From positions 309,737 through 373,736 of the forward strand of contig CAMPDV010000303.1 in NCBI GenBank assembly GCA_946699065.1: DNA of 64,000 nt. Direction: 5' to 3'. The stretch's first letter is position 1. The number at the start of each line of letters is the position of its first letter. The DNA is from Loxodes magnus (lineage: Eukaryota; Ciliophora; Karyorelictea; Loxodida; Loxodidae). The notes under the pieces were generated by a model. It made no database searches and was not told the DNA's origin. It saw only the letters and a program-made list of their open reading frames with translations. Below are positions 1 to 25,400 of the stretch, piece after piece. Both the position numbers and the translations under genes were made by a program.

Positions 1-9169
<9,169 letters not shown>

Positions 9170-12100
9170 CTGAATCACTGGATATAGCCACAGATCATAC
9201 AGAACTAGTGTGACCACTCATGGTCTTACAGGTACCTGTCTTGACGTCCCATAGTCTCACCGTATAATCATAACTTCCCGATACGATGAACTCTGAATCA
9301 CTGGATATAGCCACAGATCATACAGAACTAGTGTGACCACTCATGGTCTTACAGGTACCTGTCTTGACGTCCCATAGTCTCACCGTATAATCATAACTTC
9401 CCGATACGATGAACTCTGAATCACTGGATATAGCCACAGCAGATACACAACTAGTGTGACCACTCATGGTCTTACAGGTACCTGTCTTGACGTCCCATAG
9501 TCTCACCGTATAATCATAACTTTCCGATACGATGAACTCTGAATCACTGGATATAGCCACAGCATATACTTAACTAGTGTGACCACTCATGGTCTTACAG
9601 GTACCTGTCTTGACGTCCCATAGTCTCACCGTATAATCATAACTTTCCGATACGATGAACTCTGAATCACTGGATATAGCCACAGCATATACATAATGTG
9701 TGTGACCACTTATGGTCTTACAGGTACCTGTCTTGACGTCCCATAGTCTCACCGTATAATCATAACTTCCCGATACGATGAACTCTGAATCACTGGATAT
9801 AGCCACAGATCATACAGAACTAGTGTGACCACTCATGGTCTTACAGGTACCTGTCTTGACGTCCCATAGTCTCACCGTCTAATCTGCACTTCCCGATACG
9901 ATGAACTCTAAATCACTGGATATAGCCACAGATCATACAGAACTAGTGTGACCACTCATGGTCTTACAGGTACCTGTCTTGACGTCCCATAGTCTCACCG
10001 TCTAATCTGCACTTCCCGATACGATGAACTCTGAATCACTGGATATAGCCACAGATTATACAACACTAGTGTGACCACTTATGGTCTTACAGGTACCTGT
10101 CTTGACGTCCCATAGTCTCACCGTATAATCATAACTTCCCGATACGATGAACTCTGAATCACTGGATATAGCCACAGATCATACACAACTAGTGTGACCA
10201 CTCATGGTCTTACAGGTACCTGTCTTGACGTCCCATAGTCTCACCGTATAATCATAACTTCCCGATACGATGAACTCTGAATCACTGGATATAGCCACAG
10301 ATCATACACAACTAGTGTGACCACTCATGGTCTTACAGGTACCTGTCTTGACGTCCCATAGTCTCACCGTATAATCATAACTTCCCGATACGATGAACTC
10401 TGAATCACTGGATATAGCCACAGCAGATACATAACTAGTGTGACCACTCATGGTCTTACAGGTACCTGTCTTGACGTCCCATAGTCTCACCGTATAATCT
10501 GCACTTCCCGATACGATGAACTCTAAATCACTGGATATGGCCACAGATCATACAGAACTAGTGTGACCACTCATGGTCTTACAGGTACCTGTCTTGACGT
10601 CCCATAGTCTCACCGTCTAATCTGCACTTCCCGATACGATGAACTCTAAATCACTGGATATAGCCACAGATCATACAGAACTAGTGTGACCACTCATGGT
10701 CTTACAGGTACCTGTCTTGACGTCCCATAGTCTCACCGTCTAATCTGCACTTCCCGATACGATGAACTCTGAATCACTGGATATAGCCACAGCAGATACC
10801 TAATTTGTGTGACCACTCATGGTCTTACAGGTACCTGTCTTGACGTCCCATAGTCTCACCGTATAATCATAACTTCCCGATACGATGAACTCTGAATCAC
10901 TGGATATAGCCACAGCAGATACACAACTAGTGTGACCACTCATGGTCTTACAGGTACCTGTCTTGACGTCCCATAGTCTCACCGTCTAATCTGCACTTCC
11001 CGATACGATGAACTCTGAATCACTGGATATAGCCACAGCAGATACACAACTAGTGTGACCACTCATGGTCTTACAGGTACCTGTCTTGACGTCCCATAGT
11101 CTCACCGTCTAATCTGCACTTCCCGATACGATGAACTCTGAATCACTGGATATAGCCACAGCAGATACACAACTAGTGTGACCACTCATGGTCTTACAGG
11201 TACCTGTCTTGACGTCCCATAGTCTCACCGTATAATCATAACTTCCCGATACGATGAACTCTGAATCACTGGATATAGCCACAGCAGATACCTAATTTGT
11301 GTGACCACTCATGGTCTTACAGGTACCTGTCTTGACGTCCCATAGTCTCACCGTCTAATCTGCACTTCCCGATACGATGAACTCTAAATCACTGGATATA
11401 GCCACAGATCATACAGAACTAGTGTGACCACTCATGGTCTTACAGGTACCTGTCTTGACGTCCCATAGTCTCACCGTCTAATCTGCACTTCCCGATACGA
11501 TGAACTCTGAATCACTGGATATAGCCACAGCATATACAACACTAGTGTGACCACTCATGGTCTTACAGGTACCTGTCTTGACGTCCCATAGTCTCACCGT
11601 ATAATCATAACTTCCCGATACGATGAACTCTGAATCACTGGATATAGCCACAGCAGATACAAAACTAGTGTGACCACTCATGGTCTTACAGGTACCTGTC
11701 TTGACGTCCCATAGTCTCACCGTATAATCATAACTTTCCGATACGATGAACTCTGAATCACTGGATATAGCCACAGATCATACAGAACTAGTGTGACCAC
11801 TCATGGTCTTACAGGTACCTGTCTTGACGTCCCATAGTCTCACCGTCTAATCTGCACTTCCCGATACGATGAACTCTGAATCACTGGATATAGCCACAGC
11901 AGATACCTAATTTGTGTGACCACTCATGGTCTTACAGGTACCTGTCTTGACGTCCCATAGTCTCACCGTATAATCATAACTTCCCGATACGATGAACTCT
12001 GAATCACTGGATATAGCCACAGCAGATACACAACTAGTGTGACCACTCATGGTCTTACAGGTACCTGTCTTGACGTCCCATAGTCTCACCGTATAATCAT

Positions 12101-13587
12101 AACTTCCCGATACGATGAACTCTGAATCACTGGATATAGCCACAGCAGATACACAACTAGTGTGACTACTCATGGTCTTACAGGTACCTGTCTTGACGTC
12201 CCATAGTCTCACCGTATAATCATAACTTTCCGATACGATGAACTCTGAATCACTGGATATAGCCACATATCATACATGACTAGTGTGACCACTCATGGTC
12301 TTACAGGTACCTGTCTTGACGTCCCATAGTCTCACCGTCTAATCTGCACTTCCCGATACGATGAACTCTGAATCACTGGATATAGCCACAGCAGATACAC
12401 AACTAGTGTGACCACTCATGGTCTTACAGGTACCTGTCTTGACGTCCCATAGTCTCACCGTATAATCTGCACTTCCCGATACGATGAACTCTGAATCACT
12501 GGATATAGCCACAGCAGATACCTAATTTGTGTGACCACTCATGGTCTTACAGGTACCTGTCTTGACGTCCCATAGTCTCACCGTCTAATCTGCACTTCCC
12601 GATACGATGAACTCTAAATCACTGGATATAGCCACAGATCATACAGAACTAGTGTGACCACTCATGGTCTTACAGGTACCTGTCTTGACGTCCCATAGTC
12701 TCACCGTCTAATCTGCACTTCCCGATACGATGAACTCTGAATCACTGGATATAGCCACAGCAGATACACAACTAGTGTGACCACTCATGGTCTTACAGGT
12801 ACCTGTCTTGACGTCCCATAGTCTCACCGTATAATCTGCACTTCCCGATACGATGAACTCTGAATCACTGGATATAGCCACAGATTATACAACACTAGTG
12901 TGACCACTCATGGTCTTACAGGTACCTGTCTTGACGTCCCATAGTCTCACCGTATAATCATAACTTTCCGATACGATGAACTCTGAATCACTGGATATAG
13001 CCACAGATCATACACAACTAGTGTGACCACTCATGGTCTTACAGGTACCTGTCTTGACGTCCCATAGTCTCACCGTATAATCTGCACTTCCCGATACGAT
13101 GAACTCTGAATCACTGGATATAGCCACAGCATATACTTAACTAGTGTGACCACTCATGGTCTTACAGGTACCTGTCTTGACGTCCCATAGTCTCACCGTC
13201 TAATCTGCACTTCCCGATACGATGAACTCTAAATCACTGGATATAGCCACAGATCATACAGAACTAGTGTGACCACTCATGGTCTTACAGGTACCTGTCT
13301 TGACGTCCCATAGTCTCACCGTCTAATCTGCACTTCCCGATACGATGAACTCTGAATCACTGGATATAGCCACAGCAGATACCTAATTTGTGTGACCACT
13401 CATGGTCTTACAGGTACCTGTCTTGACGTCCCATAGTCTCACCGTATAATCATAACTTCCCGATACGATGAACTCTGAATCACTGGATATAGCCACAGCA
13501 GATACACAACTAGTGTGACCACTCATGGTCTTACAGGTACCTGTCTTGACGTCCCATAGTCTCACCGTCTAATCATAACTTCCCGAT
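9170..13587 (-). CDS. WD40 repeat protein segment, frame-continuous block (about 36 blades), partial
   Basis: From the compensating pair of indels near 9133/9165 to the extra T in GATTACGATG near 13587, every WD40 stretch stays in one minus-strand frame. About 36 blades run on with no linkers. Standard-code stops recur at blade positions 6, 8 and 26 only, leaving open stretches of one to three blades such as 11907-12266 (119 residues) and 11478-11774. The two units at about 9318-9806 include GHTHYVYAVA and two SES (G22E) variants; the same pair recurs exactly 142 units away at about 26800-27282. Role inferred: beta-propeller blades acting as a protein-interaction surface. No start or end of a gene is present. 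Coding status depends on TAA, TAG and TGA being sense codons. Confidence 0.5.
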
Positions 13588-16500
13588 TACGATGAACTCT
13601 GAATCACTGGATATAGCCACAGCAGATACCTAATTTGTGTGACCACTCATGGTCTTACAGGTACCTGTCTTGACGTCCCATAGTCTCACCGTCTAATCAT
13701 AACTTCCCGATACGATGAACTCTGAATCACTGGATATAGCCACAGATCATACACAACTAGTGTGACCACTCATGGTCTTACAGGTACCTGTCTTGACGTC
13801 CCATAGTCTCACCGTATAATCATAACTTCCCGATACGATGAACTCTGAATCACTGGATATAGCCACAGCATATACTTAACTAGTGTGACCACTCATGGTC
13901 TTACAGGTACCTGTCTTGACGTCCCATAGTCTCACCGTATAATCATAACTTCCCGATACGATGAACTCTGAATCACTGGATATAGCCACATATCATACAT
14001 GACTAGTGTGACCACTCATGGTCTTACAGGTACCTGTCTTGACGTCCCATAGTCTCACCGTCTAATCTGCACTTCCCGATACGATGAACTCTGAATCACT
14101 GGATATAGCCACAGATCATACAGAACTAGTGTGACCACTCATGGTCTTACAGGTACCTGTCTTGACGTCCCATAGTCTCACCGTCTAATCTGCACTTCCC
14201 GATACGATGAACTCTGAATCACTGGATATAGCCACAGATCATACAGAACTAGTGTGACCACTCATGGTCTTACAGGTACCTGTCTTGACGTCCCATAGTC
14301 TCACCGTCTAATCTGCACTTCCCGATACGATGAACTCTGAATCACTGGATATAGCCACAGCAGATACCTAATTTGTGTGACCACTCATGGTCTTACAGGT
14401 ACCTGTCTTGACGTCCCATAGTCTCACCGTATAATCATAACTTCCCGATACGATGAACTCTGAATCACTGGATATAGCCACAGCAGATATACAACTAGTG
14501 TGACCACTCATGGTCTTACAGGTACCTGTCTTGACGTCCCATAGTTCTCACCGTCTAATCTGCACTTCCCGATACGATGAACTCTAAATCACTGGATATA
14601 GCCACAGATCATACAGAACTAGTGTGACCACTCATGGTCTTACAGGTACCTGTCTTGACGTCCCATAGTCTCACCGTCTAATCTGCACTTCCCGATACGA
14701 TGAACTCTGAATCACTGGATATAGCCACAGATCATACAGAACTAGTGTGACCACTCATGGTCTTACAGGTACCTGTCTTGACGTCCCATAGTCTCACCGT
14801 CTAATCTGCACTTCCCGATACGATGAACTCTGAATCACTGGATATAGCCACAGATTATACAACACTAGTGTGACCACTTATGGTCTTACAGGTACCTGTC
14901 TTGACGTCCCATAGTCCTCACCGTATAATCATAACTTCCCGATACGATGAACTCTGAATCACTGGATATAGCCACAGATCATACAGAACTAGTGTGACCA
15001 CTCATGGTCTTACAGGTACCTGTCTTGACGTCCCATAGTCTCACCGTCTAATCTGCACTTCCCGATACGATGAACTCTAAATCACTGGATATAGCCACAG
15101 ATCATACAGAACTAGTGTGACCACTCATGGTCTTACAGGTACCTGTCTTGACGTCCCATAGTCTCACCGACTAATCATAACTTCCCGATACGATGACTCT
15201 GAATCACTGGATATAGCCACAGCAGATACCTAATTTGTGTGACCACTCATGGTCTTACAGGTACCTGTCTTGACGTCCCATAGTCCTCACCGTATAATCA
15301 TAACTTCCCGATACGATGAACTCTGAATCACTGGATATAGCCACAGATTATACAACACTAGTGTGACCACTCATGGTCTTACAGGTACCTGTCTTGACGT
15401 CCCATAGTCTCACCGTATAATCATAACTTTCCGATACGATGAACTCTGAATCACTGGATATAGCCACAGATCATACAGAACTAGTGTGACCACTCATGGT
15501 CTTACAGGTACCTGTCTTGACGTCCCATAGTCCTCACCGTCTAATCTGCACTTCCCGATACGATGAACTCTAAATCACTGGATATAGCCACAGATCATAC
15601 AGAACTAGTGTGACCACTCATGGTCTTACAGGTACCTGTCTTGACGTCCCATAGTCTCACCGTCTAATCTGCACTTCCCGATACGATGAACTCTGAATCA
15701 CTGGATATAGCCACAGCAGATACCTAATTTGTGTGACCACTCATGGTCTTACAGGTACCTGTCTTGACGTCCCATAGTCTCACCGTATAATCATAACTTC
15801 CCGATACGATGAACTCTGAATCACTGGATATAGCCACAGCAGATACACAACTAGTGTGACCACTCATGGTCTTACAGGTACCTGTCTTGACGTCCCATAG
15901 TCTCACCGTCTAATCTGCACTTCCCGATACGATGAACTCTGAATCACTGGATATAGCCACAGCAGATACCTAATTTGTGTGGACCACTCATGGTCTTACA
16001 GGTACCTGTCTTGACGTCCCATAGTCTCACCGTATAATCATAACTTCCCGATACGATGAACTCTGAATCACTGGATATAGCCACAGCAGATACCTAATTT
16101 GTGTGACCACTCATGGTCTTACAGGTACCTGTCTTGACGTCCCATAGTCTCACCGTATAATCATAACTTCCCGATACGATGAACTCTGAATCACTGGATA
16201 TAGCCACAGCATATACTTAACTAGTGTGACCACTCATGGTCTTACAGGTACCTGTCTTGACGTCCCATAGTCTCACCGTATAATCATAACTTTCCGATAC
16301 GATGAACTCTGAATCACTGGATATAGCCACAGATTATACAACACTAGTGTGACCACTCATGGTCTTACAGGTACCTGTCTTGACGTCCCATAGTCTCACC
16401 GTCTAATCTGCACTTCCCGATACGATGAACTCTGAATCACTGGATATAGCCACAGATCATACAGAACTAGTGTGACCACTCATGGTCTTACAGGTACCTG

Positions 16501-19495
16501 TCTTGACGTCCCATAGTCTCACCGTCTAATCTGCACTTCCCGATACGATGAACTCTGAATCACTGGATATAGCCACAGCATATACAACACTAGTGTGACC
16601 ACTCATGGTCTTACAGGTACCTGTCTTGACGTCCCATAGTCTCACCGTATAATCATAACTTCCCGATACGATGAACTCTGAATCACTGGATATAGCCACA
16701 GCAGATACACAACTAGTGTGACCACTCATGGTCTTACAGGTACCTGTCTTGACGTCCCATAGTCTCACCGTATAATCATAACTTTCCGATACGATGAACT
16801 CTGAATCACTGGATATAGCCACGGCATATACTTAACTAGTGTGACCACTCATGGTCTTATCAGGTACCTGTCTTGACGTCCCATAGTCTCACCGTATAAT
16901 CTGCACTTCCCGATACGATGAACTCTGAATCACTGGATATAGCCACAGCATATACTTAACTAGTGTGACCACTCATGGTCTTACAGGTACCTGTCTTGAC
17001 GTCCCATAGTCTCATCCCGTCTTAATCTGCACTTCCCGATACGATGAACTCTGAATCACTGGATATAGCCACATATCATACATGACTAGTGTGACCACTC
17101 ATGGTCTTACAGGTACCTGTCTTGACGTCCCATAGTCTCACCGTCTAATCTGCACTTCCCGATACGATGAACTCTGAATCACTGGATATAGCCACAGCAG
17201 ATACACAACTAGTGTGACCACTCATGGTCTTACAGGTACCTGTCTTGACGTCCCATAGTCTCACCGTATAATCTGCACTTCCCGATACGATGAACTCTGA
17301 ATCACTGGATTTAGCCACAGATCATACAGAACTAGTGTGACCACTCATGGTCTTACAGGTACCTGTCTTGACGTCCCATAGTCTCACCGTCTAATCTGCA
17401 CTTCCCGATACGATGAACTCTAAATCACTGGATATAGCCACAGATCATACAGAACTAGTGTGACCACTCATGGTCTTACAGGTACCTGTCTTGACGTCCC
17501 ATAGTCTCACCGTCTAATCTGCACTTCCCGATACGATGAACTCTGAATCACTGGATATAGCCACAGCAGATACACAACTAGTGTGACCACTCATGGTCTT
17601 ACAGGTACCTGTCTTGACGTCCCATAGTCTCACCGTATAATCTGCACTTCCCGATACGATGAACTCTGAATCACTGGATATAGCCACAGATTATAAAACA
17701 CTAGTGTGACCACTCATGGTCTTACAGGTACCTGTCTTGACGTCCCATAGTCTCACCGTATAATCATAACTTTCCGATACGATGAACTCTGAATCACTGG
17801 ATATAGCCACAGCATATACTTAACTAGTGTGACCACTCATGGTCTTACAGGTACCTGTCTTGACGTCCCATAGTCTCACCGTCTAATCTGCACTTCCCGA
17901 TACGATGAACTCTAAATCACTGGATATAGCCACAGATCATACAGAACTAGTGTGACCACTCATGGTCTTACAGGTACCTGTCTTGACGTCCCATAGTCTC
18001 ACCGTCTAATCTGCACTTCCCGATACGATGAACTCTGAATCACTGGATATAGCCACAGCAGATACCTAATTTGTGTGACCACTCATGGTCTTACAGGTAC
18101 CTGTCTTGACGTCCCATAGTCTCACCGTATAATCATAACTTCCCGATACGATGAACTCTGAATCACTGGATATAGCCACAGCAGATACACAACTAGTGTG
18201 ACCACTCATGGTCTTACAGGTACCTGTCTTGACGTCCCATAGTCTCACCGTCTAATCTGCACTTCCCGATACGATGAACTCTGAATCACTGGATATAGCC
18301 ACAGCAGATACCTAATTTGTGTGACCACTCATGGTCTTACAGGTACCTGTCTTGACGTCCCATAGTCTCACCGTCTAATCATAACTTCCCGATACGATGA
18401 ACTCTGAATCACTGGATATAGCCACAGATCATACACAACTAGTGTGACCACTCATGGTCTTACAGGTACCTGTCTTGACGTCCCATAGTCTCACCGTATA
18501 ATCATAACTTCCCGATACGATGAACTCTGAATCACTGGATATAGCCACAGCATATACAACACTAGTGTGACCACTCATGGTCTTACAGGTACCTGTCTTG
18601 ACGTCCCATAGTCTCACCGTATAATCATAACTTCCCGATACGATGAACTCTGAATCACTGGATATAGCCACATATCATACATGACTAGTGTGACCACTCA
18701 TGGTCTTACAGGTACCTGTCTTGACGTCCCATAGTCTCACCGTCTAATCTGCACTTCCCGATACGATGAACTCTGAATCACTGGATATAGCCACAGATCA
18801 TACAGAACTAGTGTGACCACTCATGGTCTTACAGGTACCTGTCTTGACGTCCCATAGTCTCACCGTCTAATCTGCACTTCCCGATACGATGAACTCTAAA
18901 TCACTGGATATAGCCACAGATCATACAGAACTAGTGTGACCACTCATGGTCTTACAGGTACCTGTCTTGACGTCCCATAGTCTCACCGTATAATCATAAC
19001 TTCCCGATACGATGAACTCTGAATCACTGGATATAGCCACAGCATATACTTAACTAGTGTGACCACTCATGGTCTTTACAGGTACCTGTCTTGACGTCCC
19101 ATAGTCTCACCGTATAATCATAACTTTCCGATACGATGAACTCTGAATCACTGGATATAGCCACAGCATATACATAATGTGTGTGACCACTTATGGTCTT
19201 ACAGGTACCTGTCTTGACGTCCCATAGTCTCACCGTCTAATCTGCACTTCCCGATACGATGAACTCTAAATCACTGGATATAGCCACAGATCATACAGAA
19301 CTAGTGTGACCACTCATGGTCTTACAGGTACCTGTCTTGACGTCCCATAGTCTCACCGTCTAATCTGCACTTCCCGATACGATGAACTCTGAATCACTGG
19401 ATATAGCCACAGATTATACAACACTAGTGTGACCACTTATGGTCTTACAGGTACCTGTCTTGACGTCCCCATAGTCTCACCGTATAATCATAACT
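13588..19495 (-). CDS. WD40 repeat protein segment with scattered frame-breaking indels (about 48 units), partial
   Basis: Same blade type. Single-base indels interrupt the frame near 13587, 14545, 14915, 15195, 15285, 15531, 15982, 16860, 19075, 19464 and 19495; a net +3 cluster near 17010-17030 keeps frame. The pairs 15195/15285 and 19464/19495 cancel each other. Between them the frame is clean apart from the recurrent stop positions. The stretch is rich in the SAD-TAG-TVRLWD form and in GHTN-TAG-VSAVA. The three-blade stretch at 16526-16822 is nearly identical to 11478-11774, 41 units away, differing at one residue (Cys versus Phe at blade position 6). Most of these indels look private to single units, so some may be base-calling errors. 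Confidence 0.4.
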
Positions 19496-22400
19496 TCCGA
19501 TACGATGAACTCTGAATCACTGGATATAGCCACAGATCATACAGAACTAGTGTGACCACTCATGGTCTTACAGGTACCTGTCTTGACGTCCCATAGTCTC
19601 ACCGTCTAATCTGCACTTCCCGATACGATGAACTCTAAATCACTGGATATAGCCACAGATCATACAGAACTAGTGTGACCACTCATGGTCTTACAGGTAC
19701 CTGTCTTGACGTCCCATAGTCTCACCGTCTAATCTGCACTTCCCGATACGATGAACTCTGAATCACTGGATATAGCCACAGCAGATACCTAATTTGTGTG
19801 ACCACTCATGGTCTTACAGGTACCTGTCTTGACGTCCCATAGTCTCACCGTATAATCATAACTTCCCGATACGATGAACTCTGAATCACTGGATATAGCC
19901 ACAGATTATACAACACTAGTGTGACCACTCATGGTCTTACAGGTACCTGTCTTGACGTCCCATAGTCTCACCGTATAATCATAACTTTCCGATACGATGA
20001 ACTCTGAATCACTGGATATAGCCACATATCATACATGACTAGTGTGACCACTCATGGTCTTACAGGTACCTGTCTTGACGTCCCATAGTCTCACCGTATA
20101 ATCTGCACTTCCCGATACGATGAACTCTGAATCACTGGATATAGCCACAGCATATACTTAACTAGTGTGACCACTCATGGTCTTACAGGTACCTGTCTTG
20201 ACGTCCCATAGTCTCACCGTCTAATCTGCACTTCCCGATACGATGAACTCTGAATCACTGGATATAGCCACAGCAGATACCTAATTTGTGTGACCACTCA
20301 TGGTCTTACAGGTACCTGTCTTGACGTCCCATAGTCTCACCGTATAATCATAACTTCCCGATACGATGAACTCTGAATCACTGGATATAGCCACAGCAGA
20401 TACACAACTAGTGTGACCACTCATGGTCTTACAGGTACCTGTCTTGACGTCCCATAGTCTCACCGTCTAATCTGCACTTCCCGATACGATGAACTCTGAA
20501 TCACTGGATATAGCCACAGCAGATACCTAATTTGTGTGACCACTCATGGTCTTACAGGTACCTGTCTTGACGTCCCATAGTCTCACCGTATAATCATAAC
20601 TTCCCGATACGATGAACTCTGAATCACTGGATATAGCCACAGCAGATACCTAATTTGTGTGACCACTCATGGTCTTACAGGTACCTGTCTTGACGTCCCA
20701 TAGTCTCACCGTATAATCATAACTTCCCGATACGATGAACTCTGAATCACTGGATATAGCCACAGATTATACAACACTAGTGTGACCACTCATGGTCTTA
20801 CAGGTACCTGTCTTGACGTCCCATAGTCTCACCGTATAATCATAACTTTCCGATACGATGAACTCTGAATCACTGGATATAGCCACAGATTATACAACAC
20901 TAGTGTGACCACTCATGGTCTTACAGGTACCTGTCTTGACGTCCCATAGTCTCACCGTATAATCTGCACTTCCCGATACGATGAACTCTGAATCACTGGA
21001 TATAGCCACAGATCATACAGAACTAGTGTGACCACTCATGGTCTTACAGGTACCTGTCTTGACGTCCCATAGTCTCACCGTCTAATCTGCACTTCCCGAT
21101 ACGATGAACTCTGAATCACTGGATATAGCCACAGCAGATACCTAATTTGTGTGACCACTCATGGTCTTACAGGTACCTGTCTTGACGTCCCATAGTCTCA
21201 CCGTATAATCATAACTTCCCGATACGATGAACTCTGAATCACTGGATATAGCCACAGCAGATACACAACTAGTGTGACCACTCATGGTCTTACAGGTACC
21301 TGTCTTGACGTCCCATAGTCTCACCGTATAATCATAACTTCCCGATACGATGAACTCTGAATCACTGGATATAGCCACAGATTATACAACACTAGTGTGA
21401 CCACTCATGGTCTTACAGGTACCTGTCTTGACGTCCCATAGTCTCACCGTATAATCATAACTTCCCGATACGATGAACTCTGAATCACTGGATATAGCCA
21501 CAGATTATACAACACTAGTGTGACCACTCATGGTCTTACAGGTACCTGTCTTGACGTCCCATAGTCTCACCGTCTAATCTGCACTTCCCGATACGATGAA
21601 CTCTAAATCACTGGATATAGCCACAGATCATACAGAACTAGTGTGACCACTCATGGTCTTACAGGTACCTGTCTTGACGTCCCATAGTCTCACCGTCTAA
21701 TCTGCACTTCCCGATACGATGAACTCTGAATCACTGGATATAGCCACAGCAGATACCTAATTTGTGTGACCACTCATGGTCTTACAGGTACCTGTCTTGA
21801 CGTCCCATAGTCTCACCGTATAATCATAACTTCCCGATACGATGAACTCTGAATCACTGGATATAGCCACAGATTATACAACACTAGTGTGACCACTCAT
21901 GGTCTTACAGGTACCTGTCTTGACGTCCCATAGTCTCACCGTCTAATCTGCACTTCCCGATACGATGAACTCTAAATCACTGGATATAGCCACAGATCAT
22001 ACAGAACTAGTGTGACCACTCATGGTCTTACAGGTACCTGTCTTGACGTCCCATAGTCTCACCGTCTAATCTGCACTTCCCGATACGATGAACTCTGAAT
22101 CACTGGATATAGCCACAGCAGATACCTAATTTGTGTGACCACTCATGGTCTTACAGGTACCTGTCTTGACGTCCCATAGTCTCACCGTATAATCATAACT
22201 TCCCGATACGATGAACTCTGAATCACTGGATATAGCCACAGCAGATACACAACTAGTGTGACCACTCATGGTCTTACAGGTACCTGTCTTGACGTCCCAT
22301 AGTCTCACCGTATAATCTGCACTTCCCGATACGATGAACTCTGAATCACTGGATATAGCCACAGCAGATACCTAATTTGTGTGACCACTCATGGTCTTAC

Positions 22401-25400
22401 AGGTACCTGTCTTGACGTCCCATAGTCTCACCGTATAATCATAACTTCCCGATACGATGAACTCTGAATCACTGGATATAGCCACAGATTATACAACACT
22501 AGTGTGACCACTCATGGTCTTACAGGTACCTGTCTTGACGTCCCATAGTCTCACCGTCTAATCTGCACTTCCCGATACGATGAACTCTAAATCACTGGAT
22601 ATAGCCACAGATCATACAGAACTAGTGTGACCACTCATGGTCTTACAGGTACCTGTCTTGACGTCCCATAGTCTCACCGTCTAATCTGCACTTCCCGATA
22701 CGATGAACTCTGAATCACTGGATATAGCCACAGCAGATACCTAATTTGTGTGACCACTCATGGTCTTACAGGTACCTGTCTTGACGTCCCATAGTCTCAC
22801 CGTATAATCATAACTTCCCGATACGATGAACTCTGAATCACTGGATATAGCCACAGCAGATACACAACTAGTGTGACCACTCATGGTCTTACAGGTACCT
22901 GTCTTGACGTCCCATAGTCTCACCGTATAATCATAACTTCCCGATACGATGAACTCTGAATCACTGGATATAGCCACAGCAGATACCTAATTTGTGTGAC
23001 CACTCATGGTCTTACAGGTACCTGTCTTGACGTCCCATAGTCTCACCGTCTAATCATAACTTCCCGATACGATGAACTCTGAATCACTGGATATAGCCAC
23101 AGATCATACACAACTAGTGTGACCACTCATGGTCTTACAGGTACCTGTCTTGACGTCCCATAGTCTCACCGTATAATCATAACTTCCCGATACGATGAAC
23201 TCTGAATCACTGGATATAGCCACAGCATATACAACACTAGTGTGACCACTCATGGTCTTACAGGTACCTGTCTTGACGTCCCATAGTCTCACCGTATAAT
23301 CATAACTTCCCGATACGATGAACTCTGAATCACTGGATATAGCCACATATCATACATGACTAGTGTGACCACTCATGGTCTTACAGGTACCTGTCTTGAC
23401 GTCCCATAGTCTCACCGTCTAATCTGCACTTCCCGATACGATGAACTCTGAATCACTGGATATAGCCACAGATCATACAGAACTAGTGTGACCACTCATG
23501 GTCTTACAGGTACCTGTCTTGACGTCCCATAGTCTCACCGTCTAATCTGCACTTCCCGATACGATGAACTCTAAATCACTGGATATAGCCACAGATCATA
23601 CAGAACTAGTGTGACCACTCATGGTCTTACAGGTACCTGTCTTGACGTCCCATAGTCTCACCGTCTAATCTGCACTTCCCGATACGATGAACTCTGAATC
23701 ACTGGATATAGCCACAGCAGATACCTAATTTGTGTGACCACTCATGGTCTTACAGGTACCTGTCTTGACGTCCCATAGTCTCACCGTATAATCATAACTT
23801 CCCGATACGATGAACTCTGAATCACTGGATATAGCCACAGCAGATACACAACTAGTGTGACCACTCATGGTCTTACAGGTACCTGTCTTGACGTCCCATA
23901 GTCTCACCGTCTAATCTGCACTTCCCGATACGATGAACTCTAAATCACTGGATATAGCCACAGATCATACAGAACTAGTGTGACCACTCATGGTCTTACA
24001 GGTACCTGTCTTGACGTCCCATAGTCTCACCGTCTAATCTGCACTTCCCGATACGATGAACTCTGAATCACTGGATATAGCCACAGATTATACAACACTA
24101 GTGTGACCACTTATGGTCTTACAGGTACCTGTCTTGACGTCCCATAGTCTCACCGTATAATCATAACTTCCCGATACGATGAACTCTGAATCACTGGATA
24201 TAGCCACAGATCATACAGAACTAGTGTGACCACTCATGGTCTTACAGGTACCTGTCTTGACGTCCCATAGTCTCACCGTCTAATCTGCACTTCCCGATAC
24301 GATGAACTCTAAATCACTGGATATAGCCACAGATCATACAGAACTAGTGTGACCACTCATGGTCTTACAGGTACCTGTCTTGACGTCCCATAGTCTCACC
24401 GACTAATCTGCACTTCCCGATACGATGAACTCTGAATCACTGGATATAGCCACAGCAGATACCTAATTTGTGTGACCACTCATGGTCTTACAGGTACCTG
24501 TCTTGACGTCCCATAGTCTCACCGTATAATCATAACTTCCCGATACGATGAACTCTGAATCACTGGATATAGCCACAGATTATACAACACTAGTGTGACC
24601 ACTCATGGTCTTACAGGTACCTGTCTTGACGTCCCATAGTCTCACCGTATAATCATAACTTTCCGATACGATGAACTCTGAATCACTGGATATAGCCACA
24701 GATTATACAACACTAGTGTGACCACTCATGGTCTTACAGGTACCTGTCTTGACGTCCCATAGTCTCACCGTCTAATCTGCACTTCCCGATACGATGAACT
24801 CTAAATCACTGGATATAGCCACAGATCATACAGAACTAGTGTGACCACTCATGGTCTTACAGGTACCTGTCTTGACGTCCCATAGTCTCACCGTCTAATC
24901 TGCACTTCCCGATACGATGAACTCTGAATCACTGGATATAGCCACAGCAGATACCTAATTTGTGTGACCACTCATGGTCTTACAGGTACCTGTCTTGACG
25001 TCCCATAGTCTCACCGTATAATCATAACTTCCCGATACGATGAACTCTGAATCACTGGATATAGCCACAGCAGATACCTAATTTGTGTGACCACTCATGG
25101 TCTTACAGGTACCTGTCTTGACGTCCCATAGTCTCACCGTATAATCATAACTTCCCGATACGATGAACTCTGAATCACTGGATATAGCCACAGATTATAC
25201 AACACTAGTGTGACCACTCATGGTCTTACAGGTACCTGTCTTGACGTCCCATAGTCTCACCGTATAATCATAACTTTCCGATACGATGAACTCTGAATCA
25301 CTGGATATAGCCACAGATTATACAACACTAGTGTGACCACTCATGGTCTTACAGGTACCTGTCTTGACGTCCCATAGTCTCACCGTCTAATCTGCACTTC